From: Betaproteobacteria bacterium
GTDB taxonomy: Bacteria; Pseudomonadota; Gammaproteobacteria; Burkholderiales; SG8-41
Length of the DNA stretch: 15,420 nt
Assembly (NCBI GenBank): GCA_025353085.1
Contig: JANXRI010000017.1
Coordinates: forward strand, 1 to 15,420
Direction of reading: 5' to 3'
This document shows, one piece after another, positions 6,210 through 13,302 of this stretch. Positions within the stretch are counted from its first letter, which is position 1. Each line of letters opens with the position of its first letter. The translations under genes were made by a program, and so were the position numbers. The notes beneath the pieces are model-generated. The model saw only the letters and a program-made list of their open reading frames with translations, was not told the DNA's origin and did not search any database.

Positions 6210-7082
6210 ATGCGAATTTCCGGATTAATTGCGATTTGCGGTACAGCGCTATGCGTCACCGCCCAGGCTCAAACGATAGATTGGACAAAGGTTGACGCTG
6301 CGATGGGAAGGAGCGCCGCGGTATCGGGCGACGTTCATCGCTATGGGTTCCCGCGCTCCGACGTGCAAGCGACGCTCGACGGCATTGCGATCAAGCCCTC
6401 ATTAGCGTTGGGCGGCTGGGTGGCGTTCGCGCCGATGCACGGCGGCGCGATGGTGATGGGCGATCTCGTGTTGCTTGAAACTGAAGTCAATCCGGTCATG
6501 GCCAAGCTGCTCGAAGGCGGACTCGAGATAACGGCGATTCACAATCATCTGCTGCGCGCGAGCCCGGCGACTTTTTATATGCACGTCGGCGGCAGTGGTG
6601 ACCCGGTAAAAATGGCCGAGGTGATCAAGACGGCGTTGGCCCAGAGCAGAACGCCGTTGACCCCACCGGCCGCAGCGACGCCGCCGGCGGTCGATCTCGA
6701 TATGGGGCAACTCGATCAGATCATCGGCGCCAAGGGTCAGGCGAATGGCGGCGTGTACCAGTTCAACGTGCCGCGGCGCGATCCGGTCAAAGAGCAAGGC
6801 ATGACGGTGCCCACGGCGATGGGCTCGGCGCATGTCATTAACTTCCAGCCGACCGGCAGCGGCAATGCCGCGATCACGGGCGATTTCGTGCTGACCGCGG
6901 ATGAAGTGACGCCTATGATTCGCACCCTGCGTTCGAATGGCATCGACGTGACGGCAATGCACAGTCATATGCTGACCGAGCAGCCGCGGCTCATCTTCAT
7001 GCATTTCTGGGCCGTCGATAACGCGGTGAAGCTCGCTAAAACGGTGCGGGCCGGATTAGATAAGACCGCCGTCGGGAAGTGA
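6210..7082 (+). CDS. Secreted DUF1259 (LppY/LpqO-like) protein
   Basis: A 290-residue protein with a signal peptide (cleavage near AQAQ, residues 18-21) and two copies of the DUF1259 unit separated by a Pro/Ala linker (149-161). Each copy ends with the same motif: AIHNHLL...PATFYMH (His111, His113, His125) and AMHSHML...PRLIFMH (His251, His253, His265). The GDLVLLETEVNPVM and GDFVLTADEVTPMI segments are likewise equivalent. The HxH plus distal MH arrangement looks like a metal site or active site, but the family has no established biochemical role that I can name. An excellent AGGAGG at 6196-6201 supports the start. It follows chrA on the same strand and overlaps the start of the next reading frame by four bases (GTGA), suggesting translational coupling. 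Confidence 0.88.
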   Translation: MRISGLIAICGTALCVTAQAQTIDWTKVDAAMGRSAAVSGDVHRYGFPRSDVQATLDGIAIKPSLALGGWVAFAPMHGGAMVMGDLVLLETEVNPVMAKLLEGGLEITAIHNHLLRASPATFYMHVGGSGDPVKMAEVIKTALAQSRTPLTPPAAATPPAVDLDMGQLDQIIGAKGQANGGVYQFNVPRRDPVKEQGMTVPTAMGSAHVINFQPTGSGNAAITGDFVLTADEVTPMIRTLRSNGIDVTAMHSHMLTEQPRLIFMHFWAVDNAVKLAKTVRAGLDKTAVGK

Positions 7083-7498
7083 AAAATGTTGCACACGGAC
7101 TTGGGCTGATGTCGCTCGCGGGATACTGCGTTGTGCAGATGGTCAAGCCCGGGAGCGCCGCCGAAAAGTTTAAGCACTTGAACGCCGCAGAGATCCACCG
7201 TCGGACAATCGGTAATGTTGTCACCGACGACAGCCATTGGTCAGACCGTTTTGAGGCGGGTGGCACGCTCGAGGGCATGGAACCTGGTCAGCGCAAACCG
7301 GGGACCTGGAAGCTCCAAGGTAACGAGATGTGCGTGATACGCACATAACGCAAGCCGGTCGAAGAGTGCTTCGAAATATGGCAATCCATCGACCAACTCG
7401 AATATCGAGGCAACGGGGTGACACTGACGTCGGGCATGCTGCACAAAGCACTGACAAATCATTTTCGAAACATGAATTCGCAGACCGCAGAATATTAA
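7079..7498 (+). pseudogene. Small exported protein gene interrupted by an in-frame stop
   Basis: The frame opens at a GTG overlapping the DUF1259 stop and encodes a hydrophobic N-terminus resembling a signal peptide, followed by AAEIHRRTIGNVVTDDSHW and GTWKLQGNEMCVIRT, then TAA at 7346-7348. Coding-like sequence continues in the same frame beyond the stop (RKPVEECFEIWQSIDQLEYR then GNGVTLTSGMLHK) up to TAA at 7496-7498. No shift of frame is needed, so one nonsense substitution in a gene of about 139 codons explains it. The family is not one I can name. A sequencing error or stop readthrough are alternatives. Read through, the product would be a small periplasmic protein in the same series as its neighbours. 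Confidence 0.65.
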
Positions 7499-7545
7499 GG
7501 CCGACGATGCGGCTTGCAGACGAAGCGTGGTGGAAAGCACACAAC

Positions 7546-7891
7546 ATGAAAACTCAAAACAAATCCGTGAAAATACCGAGTCTCGTAATCGCTATGCTGC
7601 TCGCCTATCCCGGCGTGAGCGGGGCACAAAACGAAAACGCGAAAAACTTTCCGCCGCAACAGATTAATGCCGGATCCAAGATCTACGCGCAAACGTGCTC
7701 GCCTTGCCACGGGGTGCGCATGGCCGATCCCGAGGGGCTTTCGACCTACGCAAGTTTCCGCGGGATGGACACGAACGCTTTATGACCTCGGTGTCCAAAG
7801 GCAGGAACACCATGCCGCCATGGGGCGGCCTGCTCACGCCGGAAGAAATCGAAAGTGTATGGCCTATGTGATGGCCGGAGAACGGCAGTAG
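7546..7891 (+). pseudogene. Class I cytochrome c gene with two frameshifts
   Basis: ATG 7546 opens a frame with a signal peptide (to about GVSGA, residue 27) and a heme-attachment motif CSPCH (Cys51, Cys54, His55), but it terminates at 7783-7785. Restoring one G in the GGGG run at 7734-7737 continues the protein as PEGAFDLRKFPRDGHERFM and then NTMPPWGGLLTPEEIES, with Met90 the likely distal heme ligand. A second missing G at 7860-7862 restores VWAYVMAGERQ, ending at TAG 7889-7891. The repaired product is about 115 residues, right for a small periplasmic monoheme cytochrome c. Both lesions are one-base contractions of G runs, which could be true decay or homopolymer sequencing errors. Its place among exported proteins suggests an electron-transfer role, which is inference. 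Confidence 0.8.
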
Positions 7892-7998
7892 AACGCGGCG
7901 GCTCGTTATCATGAATGAGCCTATTGCGTATTAACAAGCGTTTGGGTGATTGATTGAGTCGGCGTAGCTGGATGAAAAAATATCAGGATACCTTTCGC

Positions 7999-8778
7999 AT
8001 GCGCCAGCGTTCCACCGCTCGCTCCGCTACACCGGCGCGCCGACTAGCTTCTTGCCTCGCATCGAGCGCATTGTGCTTTGCTGTCGCGTCCCCCTCGGCA
8101 TTCGCATACCGGCCCTTCGACTCCACCGACGCAGACGTCGTCAAGGCGGGGGAATTCGAGCTCGAACTCGGTCCGCTCGGTTCGCTGCGAGAGGGTGCAA
8201 ACAAGTACTGGGTGGCGCCGGCAGTAGTCGCCAACATTGGAATAAATATTGGCGAGGTGGTGCTGCAGGGCCAGCGTCAGCAATTGCGTGGCGGCGAGCC
8301 TGACATTTCCTCGTCGAGCGTGGTAAATACCGGTGTATTCATTAAGCAGATATTGCGCCGTGGCGCGCTACAGGACGCAGACGGACCGAGCGTCGCTACT
8401 GAATACGGGTTGCTGTTGCCGACACTGAATAGTGAACACGGAACGGGGTTTTCGTGGGCGGGAATCGTTTCGCAACGCTTCGCGGCGGCGACCGTGCATC
8501 TCAACACCGAGTTCGCGCTCACGCGCAACCACAAGCCGGGCGCATTCATCGGGACTATCATCGAAGGGCCCTATCAATGGCCGGTTCGTCCAGTCATGGA
8601 GCTCTTCGCCGAACAGGCGGCGGGCAGCCCGCGCACCGTATCGCGTTTGATCGGAATGATATGGCGCAGCAAAGAGCAACTGTCGTTCGACATCGGTATA
8701 CGTACGGCGTCAGCCGGTGACCGGCACATCAATGAAATAAGAGTCGGGTTTACGTGGGGTCTTGCAATGAGAATGTGA
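7999..8778 (+). CDS. Outer-membrane-like beta-barrel protein
   Basis: A 259-residue protein from ATG 7999, with an Arg-rich n-region, a hydrophobic core (CLASSALCFAVASPSAFA) and cleavage near residue 36. The mature protein starts YRPFDSTDADVVKAGEFELE and shows alternating polar/hydrophobic stretches with many small and aromatic residues (WVAPAVVANIGINIGEVVLQ, FIKQILRRG, EYGLLLPTLN, VGFTWGLAMRM), consistent with an outer-membrane barrel of the MetA-like or transporter-like type. No specific substrate can be assigned. ATG 7999 is preferred because AGGA occurs at 7985-7988 and the signal peptide is then normal; ATG 7972 and TTG 7954 are alternatives in the same frame with no ribosome site. It lies 107 bases after the broken cytochrome gene on the same strand. 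Confidence 0.75.
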   Translation: MRQRSTARSATPARRLASCLASSALCFAVASPSAFAYRPFDSTDADVVKAGEFELELGPLGSLREGANKYWVAPAVVANIGINIGEVVLQGQRQQLRGGEPDISSSSVVNTGVFIKQILRRGALQDADGPSVATEYGLLLPTLNSEHGTGFSWAGIVSQRFAAATVHLNTEFALTRNHKPGAFIGTIIEGPYQWPVRPVMELFAEQAAGSPRTVSRLIGMIWRSKEQLSFDIGIRTASAGDRHINEIRVGFTWGLAMRM

Positions 8779-8915
8779 CCCTTGAAAAAATCTGCACGCG
8801 CAAACCAAACTTATCGCGGCCGACATATTGTTTTTCGGTCGAGAGAGTACCTGAAGTTCGCATTCCGTCATCTTGACGATTCACAACGTAGCACCACACC
8901 AAAGGAGATTTGAAT

Positions 8916-9428
8916 ATGAAAAATAAATTCGTTGTCGCGGCATTGGTTGCAGGTCTTTGCATAGCCGTTAGTGTCCCGTCCCAAGCGGCGGGAAAAGAAA
9001 ATCCCAAGGCATTGGCCAAAGCGCTTCCCGAAGCCACCGTATCGCTCGATCAGGGTCTGAAAGCGAGCGAAGCCGAAGGCAAGCCAATATCCGCGAAGTA
9101 TGAGCTTGAGCACGGCGCCCTCCAGTTATCGGTGTACACGATGAAAGGCGACAAGTTCTCGGAGGTCATCGTCGACCACAAGGCGGGCAGCGTAAAGAAG
9201 GTCGAAGTGATTACCGATGCGGGAGATCTGAAACACGCAAAGGACCAAAGTCGCGCCATGGCGAAAGCCAAGTCGTCCCTCGAAGATGGCGTCCAGAGTG
9301 CGGTCACTGCGAACAGCGGTTATCGGGCGGTGAGCGCGATGGCGAAGATGAAGTCCGGGCATCCAGTGGCCGAAGTCACGCTGATGAACGGCGCGAAAGT
9401 AAAGAAGGTCATCGAGAAGCTCGACTGA
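8916..9428 (+). CDS. Secreted PepSY-domain-like protein
   Basis: A 170-residue periplasmic protein. Signal peptide MKNKFVVAALVAGLCIAVSV then PSQA, cleaved near residue 24. Two PepSY-like units are visible: about 33-97 (SLDQGLKASEAEGKPISAKY, ALQLSVYTMKGDKFSEVIVD, KKVEVI) and about 113-170 (SSLEDGVQSAV, YRAVSAMAKMKSGHPVAEVT, KKVIEKLD). PepSY domains are often protease inhibitors or sensor modules; here the role is unknown. A strong AAAGGAG at 8901-8907 gives 8-base spacing to ATG 8916. It is separated from the barrel gene by 137 bases, which contain a small GGCCGA/TCGGTC hairpin but no convincing promoter. Confidence 0.83.
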   Translation: MKNKFVVAALVAGLCIAVSVPSQAAGKENPKALAKALPEATVSLDQGLKASEAEGKPISAKYELEHGALQLSVYTMKGDKFSEVIVDHKAGSVKKVEVITDAGDLKHAKDQSRAMAKAKSSLEDGVQSAVTANSGYRAVSAMAKMKSGHPVAEVTLMNGAKVKKVIEKLD

Positions 9429-9440
9429 CGCGGATAGTGA

Positions 9441-10529
9441 GTGATAAAAATTAAACTCGTTGCGGCTGGACTGTTGATTGCTGGCGCTGGCATCGCGCTT
9501 TGCTCGACAGTCTTTGCCGCCGGCCCATTGCCGCTGGTGCTTGAAGCAAAGATTGAACTCGGCAGCGTGAGTGGTCGTATCGATCACCTCGCTGTCGACT
9601 TGGTTCGCCAGCGGATGTTCATCGCGGAGCCTGGCAACAACAGTGTCGGCGTGGTGGACCTTAAAGCGCGGAAATTATTGCGCAGACTTACGGGGTTCAA
9701 AGAACCGCAGGGGGTCGGCTATGTCGCATCGACGGACACGCTTTACGTAGCCAATGCGGGGGACGGTTCCGTCCGACTGTTTCAAGGGGAACATCTTTCG
9801 CCTGCCGCACGGATAGATCTTGGCGACGACGCCGACAATATCCGCATCGATGAGCGGACGAACAAGCTTTACGTGGGTTATGGAAACGGCGCCATTGCGA
9901 TCATTGATACTGTCAGGCGGGCGAAGATCGGCGAAGTTCAGCTCGAAGCGCATCCGGAAGGTTTTCAGCTCGACGGTACCGGCACGAAAGTCTTCGTCAA
10001 CGTGCCCGGTGCCCGGCAGATTGCCGTCATAGACCTTGCGCTCGGTAAGGTTGTGAACACGTTTCCAATAAAAGACGTTCGCGCCAACTTCCCAATGGCG
10101 ATCGACAACGAGAGGGAGCGAGTGCTTAGTGTTTTTCGCAATCCGGCGAAGTTGATCGCATATGGTTCGCGCGACGGCTCTGTCCTTCCCAGCGTCGACA
10201 TTTGCAGGGACGCTGATGATGTATTCGTAGATTCCAAACGGCGTCGCGTTTATGTAAGCTGTGGTGAAGGCTTTATAGACGTCTTCGCAACGAACGAGTC
10301 TGGGTATTCCCGAATCGGACACGTAAGCACCGCTTCGGGAAGTCGCACCTCTTTGTGGGTTCCGGAACTCGATCGGCTGTTTCTCGCGGTAAGAGCGGCT
10401 GGAGCGGAATCGCCTGCTATCTGGATAATTAAGCCGGAGTACCCTTCAACAAGGAGCATGCGATGCAGCTCAACGAAATCCATGACCTTGCGCGCGAGAT
10501 CGCCGAGTTCAAGAAGAAACGCTGATTAA
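9441..10529 (+). CDS. Secreted YncE/YVTN-type beta-propeller protein with an abnormal C-terminus
   Basis: A 362-codon frame from GTG 9441 with a signal peptide (LVAAGLLIAGAGIALCSTVF then AAG). Repeated propeller blades are obvious: DHLAVDLVRQRMFIAEPGNN, GYVASTDTLYVANAGDGSVR, IRIDERTNKLYVGYGNGAIA, FQLDGTGTKVFVNVPGARQI, DVFVDSKRRRVYVSCGEGFI and SLWVPELDRLFLAVRA. YncE-like propellers are periplasmic scaffolds, some metal- or DNA-binding. Blade sequence ends at AIWIIKPEY (about residue 335); the last ~27 residues are Ser/Arg-rich and are read out of frame over a TPR-tail-like segment. The native stop has probably been lost at a junction near 10430-10445. The gene follows the PepSY gene by 12 bases, so co-translation is likely. 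Confidence 0.85.
   Translation: MIKIKLVAAGLLIAGAGIALCSTVFAAGPLPLVLEAKIELGSVSGRIDHLAVDLVRQRMFIAEPGNNSVGVVDLKARKLLRRLTGFKEPQGVGYVASTDTLYVANAGDGSVRLFQGEHLSPAARIDLGDDADNIRIDERTNKLYVGYGNGAIAIIDTVRRAKIGEVQLEAHPEGFQLDGTGTKVFVNVPGARQIAVIDLALGKVVNTFPIKDVRANFPMAIDNERERVLSVFRNPAKLIAYGSRDGSVLPSVDICRDADDVFVDSKRRRVYVSCGEGFIDVFATNESGYSRIGHVSTASGSRTSLWVPELDRLFLAVRAAGAESPAIWIIKPEYPSTRSMRCSSTKSMTLRARSPSSRRNAD
10433..10525 (+). pseudogene. Remnant of a TPR-protein gene tail
   Basis: In the frame that ends at TGA 10523-10525 the sequence reads ...KEHAMQLNEI then HDLAREIAEFKKKR. The last 13 residues match the end of the TPR protein at 375-821 (DLARQIAEYKQKH) at 9 of 13 positions, and EHAMQLNEI resembles its EQHLAALERI. 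It is preceded by a stop (TAA 10430-10432), so only the tail of a related gene survives. AAGGAG at 10451-10456 precedes the ATG at 10463, so a 20-residue peptide could be made, but decay by deletion is the simpler view. It overlaps the aberrant end of the beta-propeller frame. Confidence 0.5.
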
Positions 10530-10576
10530 CGGGGTAGGCGGGTCGTTCACGCTCGCTATTCCATCGGAGTAAGCAA

Positions 10577-10604
10577 TGGAAATTGAACTTTGATAAACGA
10601 TAAT
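10577..10604 (+). promoter_or_regulatory. Weak promoter candidate upstream of the DoxX gene
   Basis: TGGAAA (10577-10582) and GATAAT (10599-10604) are separated by 16 bases; the -10 box matches 5 of 6 and the -35 box 4 of 6 consensus positions. A start near 10611 would give a leader of about 135 bases containing the hairpin and T run at 10691-10730. No other gene is supported in 10530-10746. Confidence 0.25.
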
Positions 10605-10690
10605 CTCGCGGCATGGCTACGGTGATTTTGCTCGATTTGCGCGGGACGCTGCTCCGGCGTAATGTATCGATAGAGGGCGCGGGCCGCAGC

Positions 10691-10730
10691 GGGTCGGTGC
10701 ACCGCCCTCCGAAGGAGCGCAGGTTTTTTT
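10691..10730 (+). terminator. Hairpins followed by T7: terminator or attenuator ahead of DoxX
   Basis: GGG-T-CGG (10691-10697) pairs with CCG-CCC (10702-10707) around TGCA with one bulge. A second small hairpin CTCC-GAA-GGAG (10707-10717) follows, then seven T at 10724-10730. It could end transcription of the exported-protein series, or attenuate DoxX transcription if the upstream promoter candidate is real. The T run is six bases from the second stem, which weakens the case. Confidence 0.35.
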
Positions 10731-10746
10731 GAATGGAGGCTTGGCA

Positions 10747-11163
10747 ATGAACGCAATGAACCGTTTTGGCCCGCTCGTCGGCAGGCTTTTGATCGCGGCA
10801 ATTTTTGTGTTTTCCGGCTTCGGCAAAATCACCGGCTTCGAAGGGACGGTTGGTTATATCGCGAGCAAGGGATTGCCGCTGCCTCAGCTCGGTGCAGTTG
10901 CCGCCATCATCGTCGAGCTCGGCGGCGGGATACTGCTAATCCTCGGCTGGAAGACGCGCTGGGCCGCCGCCGCCATGATGCTGTTCACGCTCGCAGCCGC
11001 GGTGATCTTTCATAACTTCTGGGCGGTGCCCGCGGACATGGCGCAAAACCAGATGATTCATTTCATGAAAAACATCTGCATGGCCGGCGGCCTGCTTTAC
11101 GTGGTGATTTTCGGCAGCGGACCGTTAAGCGTCGATGGGAGCGGGCACGGCCGGCGCGGATAA
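10747..11163 (+). CDS. DoxX-family membrane protein
   Basis: A 138-residue inner-membrane protein with four predicted membrane segments. The family signature GRLLIAAIFVFSGFGKITGF lies near the N-terminus (about 12-31), followed by GTVGYIASKGLPLPQLGAVA, the VELGGGILLILGWKTRWAA segment and HFMKNICMAGGLLYVVIFG near the end. DoxX proteins are small quinone- or thiosulfate-related or redox-associated membrane proteins; the partner here is unknown. GGAGG at 10735-10739 with 7-base spacing supports ATG 10747; ATG 10756 is an internal alternative. It converges on the SGNH-like gene, with a strong bidirectional terminator between them. Confidence 0.9.
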   Translation: MNAMNRFGPLVGRLLIAAIFVFSGFGKITGFEGTVGYIASKGLPLPQLGAVAAIIVELGGGILLILGWKTRWAAAAMMLFTLAAAVIFHNFWAVPADMAQNQMIHFMKNICMAGGLLYVVIFGSGPLSVDGSGHGRRG

Positions 11164-11189
11164 CCACGGCGGACTGTTTACGCTCAATC

Positions 11190-11222
11190 AAAAAAAAAGC
11201 CGGACCCGCATCCGGTTTTTTT
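11190..11222. terminator. Bidirectional intrinsic terminator
   Basis: An A run (11190-11198) is followed by a CCGGA (11200-11204) / TCCGG (11211-11215) stem with a 6-base loop and then seven T (11216-11222). A/T pairing can extend the stem, and either strand ends in a U tract. It lies between the convergent DoxX and SGNH-like genes and can serve both. Confidence 0.85.
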
Positions 11223-11241
11223 AACGCTGCATGAAAACAAT

Positions 11242-12057
11242 TCAGCGGCCGTAATATTCCTGCACTGTTTCCCACGCGACCGCCTGCAGAAAAGCCGCCG
11301 TCTTGTCGTCGACCCCGCCGTTAAACGCATTGCCGATGGGCGACTTGCCGTAAATGGACGCATAGATCGTGCACGCCGCGAGGTACGTGCCGATCAAAGC
11401 CGGATGCCGCTTGTCGGGTTGGTAAAACTCAAGGTCCGGACGCTTGCCGATTGCTTTGGCGAAAGCAAGGCCGGCCGGGATCACGAGGACGTTATTTTTA
11501 TTGCCGGCGATTGTGTATTCCTCCGCGAGCTGCGCCGTCATTTCCGGTTTGTCCTTATAAGCCCAGGTCATGAAAAAAACGGGCTGTGCGCCGTGCTTGC
11601 GGACGGTGTCGCTGTGTTTCTTGGCGTATTCGTGAAAAGCGCCTTTTAACTGCGGATGGACCGGACACTGGCTGCAGTCGTTCAGGATGACGGCATCGAA
11701 CGGTTTGTCGAATTTATTGAATCGCACTTCGTTGTCACCGACGAACGAGTACTTGCCGATGCCGTTCGGCTTGAAATACGCCTCGACGTCGTGCCAGTCG
11801 AATCCCGAGCCGCTGATCGTCACCGAGGTGTAGCGATACGCGTCTTTATTCGCGGCATCCGCATTGCGGGCAAGGCTCAACACATAACTGTGCATACTGT
11901 TGTTGTAATAAAAAAAGCTGTTGCCGACGAACAGCATGGATTTTGGCAGCGGGCTGCCGACGTCGGTGCGCACGGGCCTGGTTGCCGCAAGCGCGCCATC
12001 GCACAGCGTAATGAGCAGGCACGCAGCCGCAATAACTAAACGCTTGTTGGATGTCAA
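11242..12057 (-). CDS. Secreted SGNH/GDSL-like hydrolase
   Basis: A 271-residue exported protein. The signal peptide (LVIAAACLLITLCDGALA) is cleaved near residue 24. MLFVGNSFFYYNNSMHSYV (41-59) is the block-I region with Ser47 in GNS replacing the common GDS, and DKRHPALIGTYLAACTIY (215-232) is the block-V Asp-x-x-His pair (Asp215, His218). Intermediate segments FDAVILNDCSQCP and PVFFMTWAYKDKPEM fit an SGNH core. Such enzymes hydrolyse esters of sugars or lipids; the substrate is unknown. The start is TTG: GGAGG (on the minus strand at 12070-12066) lies 8 bases upstream, ideal spacing, and no ATG fits. It follows the ketopantoate-reductase-like gene by 28 bases, so the two are probably one transcript. 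Confidence 0.85.
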   Translation of the reverse strand: MTSNKRLVIAAACLLITLCDGALAATRPVRTDVGSPLPKSMLFVGNSFFYYNNSMHSYVLSLARNADAANKDAYRYTSVTISGSGFDWHDVEAYFKPNGIGKYSFVGDNEVRFNKFDKPFDAVILNDCSQCPVHPQLKGAFHEYAKKHSDTVRKHGAQPVFFMTWAYKDKPEMTAQLAEEYTIAGNKNNVLVIPAGLAFAKAIGKRPDLEFYQPDKRHPALIGTYLAACTIYASIYGKSPIGNAFNGGVDDKTAAFLQAVAWETVQEYYGR

Positions 12058-12085
12058 AGTGATTTCCTCCGGTTGGTTGTGATTT

Positions 12086-13132
12086 CTATCGATTAACAGC
12101 GGGCGGTATCTCGCTTTTTAAGAACTCGAGATTCGCACGGTCCATCTTGAGTTCCCCCTTATTGATGCGGCGGTCGATTTCAACCACGGCATCGTTCAGC
12201 GGTGTCGCGATGCCAAGCTCGCGGCCTTTACGCGATACGACGCCGGGGATGTATTCCATCTCGCTGGTGCGGCCCTTGATGTGATCGTGGATCGGCGCGG
12301 TGCGGCCATGTGTAATGTGGCCGAGCAGCGTGTTCATTGCCTTCACCAGGTTTTCCTCCGTGGTGCCGGCGAACTCATCGGCACGTAATCCGAATATGGG
12401 TTGCAGACGGTAGCCGAGCGCCTCACCGACCGCTGCTGATTCTCGGCCGAGCGCCACCGAGATATCGAACAGTCCGGGCAGGTTCGCCGCCTCCGTATTG
12501 CCGAGACCCAGCAGGCCGAACGGCCCCATGGTCATCGTGTTGGCCACGAGCTTGGTCCACTTGGTGCTGTAGATATTGCCCGTAAGCTCGACGTGGCCGA
12601 TGTTGCGCATGATCGCTTCAATTTCGCGCAGGCGCGGGGTGGCCATGCCGTCGAGTTCGCCGATGCCGAACCACGTCGTTTGCGGCGGCGTATTGCGCTT
12701 GACGAGACCCGGCGTGAATATCTCGGCCGAAAGTTCAAGCGCACAACCGACGACGCGGTTGCGACCGACGATCGACGCAATCGAATCGTCGTTAAAACCA
12801 TTTTGCACGGGGATCAACACACCGTTGCTTTTTAAATAAGGCTTAATAAATTCAGTGAGCCAGCGATGGTCGTTCGACTTGACCGCGAGAAACACGCAAT
12901 CGAATTCGAGCCTCGCCGACGACAGATCGCATAAATGCAGTGCGCGCATCGGCACGCGCAATTCGCGGTCGGGCATTTTGATGCACAGGCCGTTCGCCTT
13001 CAGTGCCTCAACTTGCGCCGGCCATTGATCGATTACGGTGACATCCAATCCCGCATTGGTGAGATCTGCCGACACGCTGCTGCCGATCGCGCCCGCGCCG
13101 AGCACGGCTATTGTTTTCATTGTGTTAGGCAC
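12086..13132 (-). CDS. Ketopantoate reductase family oxidoreductase (PanE/ApbA-like)
   Basis: A 348-residue cytoplasmic NAD(P)-dependent reductase. The nucleotide-binding motif GAGAIG is at 12-17 after KTIAVL, LAVKSNDH at 82-89 and VQNG at 109-112. The catalytic region KWTKLVANTM (191-200) contains Lys194 and Asn198. The C-terminal domain has GRTSEMEYIPGVVSRKGREL then GIATPLNDAVVEI, the usual ApbA_C pattern. At 348 residues it is longer than E. coli PanE (about 300), like the paralogues common in Burkholderiales catabolic loci, so true ketopantoate reduction is not certain. GTG 13132 is chosen because GGAGGAG (minus strand 13147-13141) is 8 bases away; ATG 13120 would place it 20 bases away. 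It lies in a likely two-gene operon with the SGNH protein. Confidence 0.9.
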   Translation of the reverse strand: MPNTMKTIAVLGAGAIGSSVSADLTNAGLDVTVIDQWPAQVEALKANGLCIKMPDRELRVPMRALHLCDLSSARLEFDCVFLAVKSNDHRWLTEFIKPYLKSNGVLIPVQNGFNDDSIASIVGRNRVVGCALELSAEIFTPGLVKRNTPPQTTWFGIGELDGMATPRLREIEAIMRNIGHVELTGNIYSTKWTKLVANTMTMGPFGLLGLGNTEAANLPGLFDISVALGRESAAVGEALGYRLQPIFGLRADEFAGTTEENLVKAMNTLLGHITHGRTAPIHDHIKGRTSEMEYIPGVVSRKGRELGIATPLNDAVVEIDRRINKGELKMDRANLEFLKSEIPPAVNR

Positions 13133-13241
13133 TGTTAGAACTCCTCCGCGCTGTATTCATCGAGCGTTTGATGCACGAGCGAAACGGCGCTCATCCTGAA
13201 TTCTCCCTATACCGTGGTCGTGGTTTTTTTGACGAGGCGAC

Positions 13242-13302
13242 ATTGTGCCATTTCCGCCGCGTCGTTTCGCGTCCGCATCGTGCATATTTACTGTGGCACA
13301 AT
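13242..13302. promoter_or_regulatory. Perfect 9-bp inverted repeat in a divergent promoter region
   Basis: ATTGTGCCA (13242-13250) and TGGCACAAT (13294-13302) are exact reverse complements, with starts 52 bp apart, close to five helical turns. They sit in the 223-bp gap between the leftward reductase/SGNH pair and the rightward NHL gene. The second arm is part of a small palindrome, TGTG-G-CACA. This layout suits a dimeric regulator bound at two sites, perhaps with looping; no regulator gene is visible nearby. No strong -35/-10 pair was found. Confidence 0.4.

Noticed and set aside
10613..10732. 39-codon ORF starting MATVILLDLRGTLL, resembling a HAD motif I
   Set aside because: Too short for the fold, no ribosome site, the second motif Asp is replaced by Arg, and it runs through a hairpin and T run.
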